NCBI GenBank assembly: GCA_035701505.1 | Contig: DASSSA010000011.1 | Location: forward strand, 1 to 6,947 | Source: AC-69 sp035701505 | GTDB taxonomy: Bacteria; Actinomycetota; UBA4738; HRBIN12 | Length of the DNA stretch: 6,947 bases | Reading direction: 5' to 3' | Part shown: piece after piece, positions 6,190 through 6,947 of the stretch | Layout: the number at the start of each line of letters is the position of its first letter | How positions within the stretch are numbered: position 1 is the first letter of the stretch | Notes under the pieces: model-generated | The model's database searches: none | Told to the model about the DNA's origin: nothing | What the model saw: the letters and a program-made list of their open reading frames with translations, nothing else | Translations under genes and position numbers: made by a program

Positions 6190-6947
6190 TCCTCGGCCTG
6201 GTCGAGCACGACGGCGGGATCGTCTCCGAACCGGTCCTCCAGACGCTGACGCTCGGGCGGCGCCTGGCGGAACGGCTCGGCGAGCCGCTCGCCGCGCTGG
6301 TCATCGGACCCGACGCCCCGCCCGTGGTGGACGGCCTCGCCGCCTACGGCGTCTCAGCCGCCCACCACGCCGTGGGCGATCGGCTGGATCGCTTCGCGCC
6401 AGGGGCGTGGGCCGCGTGCGTCGCCGACCTGATGGGGAGGACCGGCCCGAGCGCTGTCCTGGCCGCCGGGACCGATCGGGGGAACGAGGTCATGGCCCAC
6501 GTCGGCGCCCGAACGGGCCTGCCGATGGCCGCCAACTGCACCGAGGTGGAGCCGGGTGACCCGTACCTGGTCACCCGGCTCCGGTGGGGCGGCAGCCTCC
6601 TCGAGGACGCGCGCTTGCACGGGGACGTCAAGCTGCTGACGGTCGCACCGCATGCGGTCCGAGCGGAGGAAGGGCCCGCAGCCGGCGGATGGTCCGTCGA
6701 GGAGTTCTCGCCGAAACTGCGGAACGCCGACTTCCGGGTTCAGGTTGCGCGGCAGGAAGCACGGCCGGCCGGCAAGGTGTCGCTTCCCGAGGCCCGGGTC
6801 GTGGTGGGGGGCGGACGCGGCGTGGGGGGCCCGGAGGGATTCGGCCCGCTCGAGGAGCTCGCGGAGCTGCTCGGTGGCGCGGTCGGATGCTCCCGCGTGG
6901 TCACCAGCCTGGGGTGGCGTCCCCATACGGACCAGGTGGGACAGACC
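6186..6947 (+). CDS. etfA: Electron transfer flavoprotein, alpha subunit, 3' end cut by window
   Basis: The frame begins at GTG 6186, inside the GTGA overlap with the etfB stop, and stays open to the last base: 254 residues, with about 60-70 missing. The N-terminal domain (about 1-190) contains ETF-alpha landmarks such as LAAGTDRGNEVMAHVGARTGLPM and the VVVGGGRGVGGPEGF strand-loop that opens the FAD domain. The fragment ends in QVGQT, the FAD-binding loop. Arg237 (in GCSR) and Thr254 are 17 residues apart, as are the FAD-contacting Arg249 and Thr266 of human ETFA. The segment after GCSR reads VVTSLGW where most relatives have an Asp just before a small residue and Gly; this is a minor change. 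No better in-frame start or strong ribosome site is seen, so coupling to etfB is assumed. Confidence 0.94.
   Translation, partial: MILGLVEHDGGIVSEPVLQTLTLGRRLAERLGEPLAALVIGPDAPPVVDGLAAYGVSAAHHAVGDRLDRFAPGAWAACVADLMGRTGPSAVLAAGTDRGNEVMAHVGARTGLPMAANCTEVEPGDPYLVTRLRWGGSLLEDARLHGDVKLLTVAPHAVRAEEGPAAGGWSVEEFSPKLRNADFRVQVARQEARPAGKVSLPEARVVVGGGRGVGGPEGFGPLEELAELLGGAVGCSRVVTSLGWRPHTDQVGQT

Overview
This is a compact, G+C-rich window with every supported gene on the + strand. It reads as part of a catabolic cluster for N-methylated (possibly also S-methylated) osmolytes. The strong G/C preference at third codon positions, the GTG and TTG starts, and the actinobacterial look of the dimethylglycine-oxidase-like enzyme suggest a high-GC bacterium, most plausibly an actinomycete relative. 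Uncultured lineages such as Chloroflexota cannot be excluded from sequence alone. No rRNA, tRNA, mobile element, CRISPR array or phage signature was seen, and no stretch above 300 bases lacks a gene.

Layout: (1) 3-578, the C-terminal part of an iron-containing (type III) alcohol dehydrogenase, cut by the left edge. (2) A 70-base gap with a hairpin and a possible promoter, then 649-1650, a calcineurin-like metallophosphoesterase. (3) A 72-base gap, then 1723-2895, a stand-alone GcvT-fold protein that resembles DMSP demethylase DmdA more than glycine-cleavage T protein. (4) 2892-5411, a two-module FAD oxidoreductase/GcvT fusion of the dimethylglycine/sarcosine dehydrogenase family. (5) 5419-6189 etfB. 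(6) 6186-6947 etfA, cut by the right edge.

From 1723 onward the genes overlap by 4 bases, are 7 bases apart, then overlap by 4 again, so they are almost certainly one translationally coupled operon. Inferred scheme: the flavoprotein module oxidises an N-methyl group to an iminium, and the fused GcvT module passes the carbon to tetrahydrofolate. Electrons leave through the ETF made by the next two genes. The stand-alone DmdA-like protein would move a further methyl group to folate, perhaps from a betaine or sulfonium substrate. The alcohol dehydrogenase could act on choline, methanol or formaldehyde in the same pathway. The phosphoesterase has no obvious step.

The most interesting feature is the pairing of two folate-type methyl-transfer modules, one free and one fused, with a dedicated ETF. 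The families are known. The substrate of the stand-alone protein is the open question.
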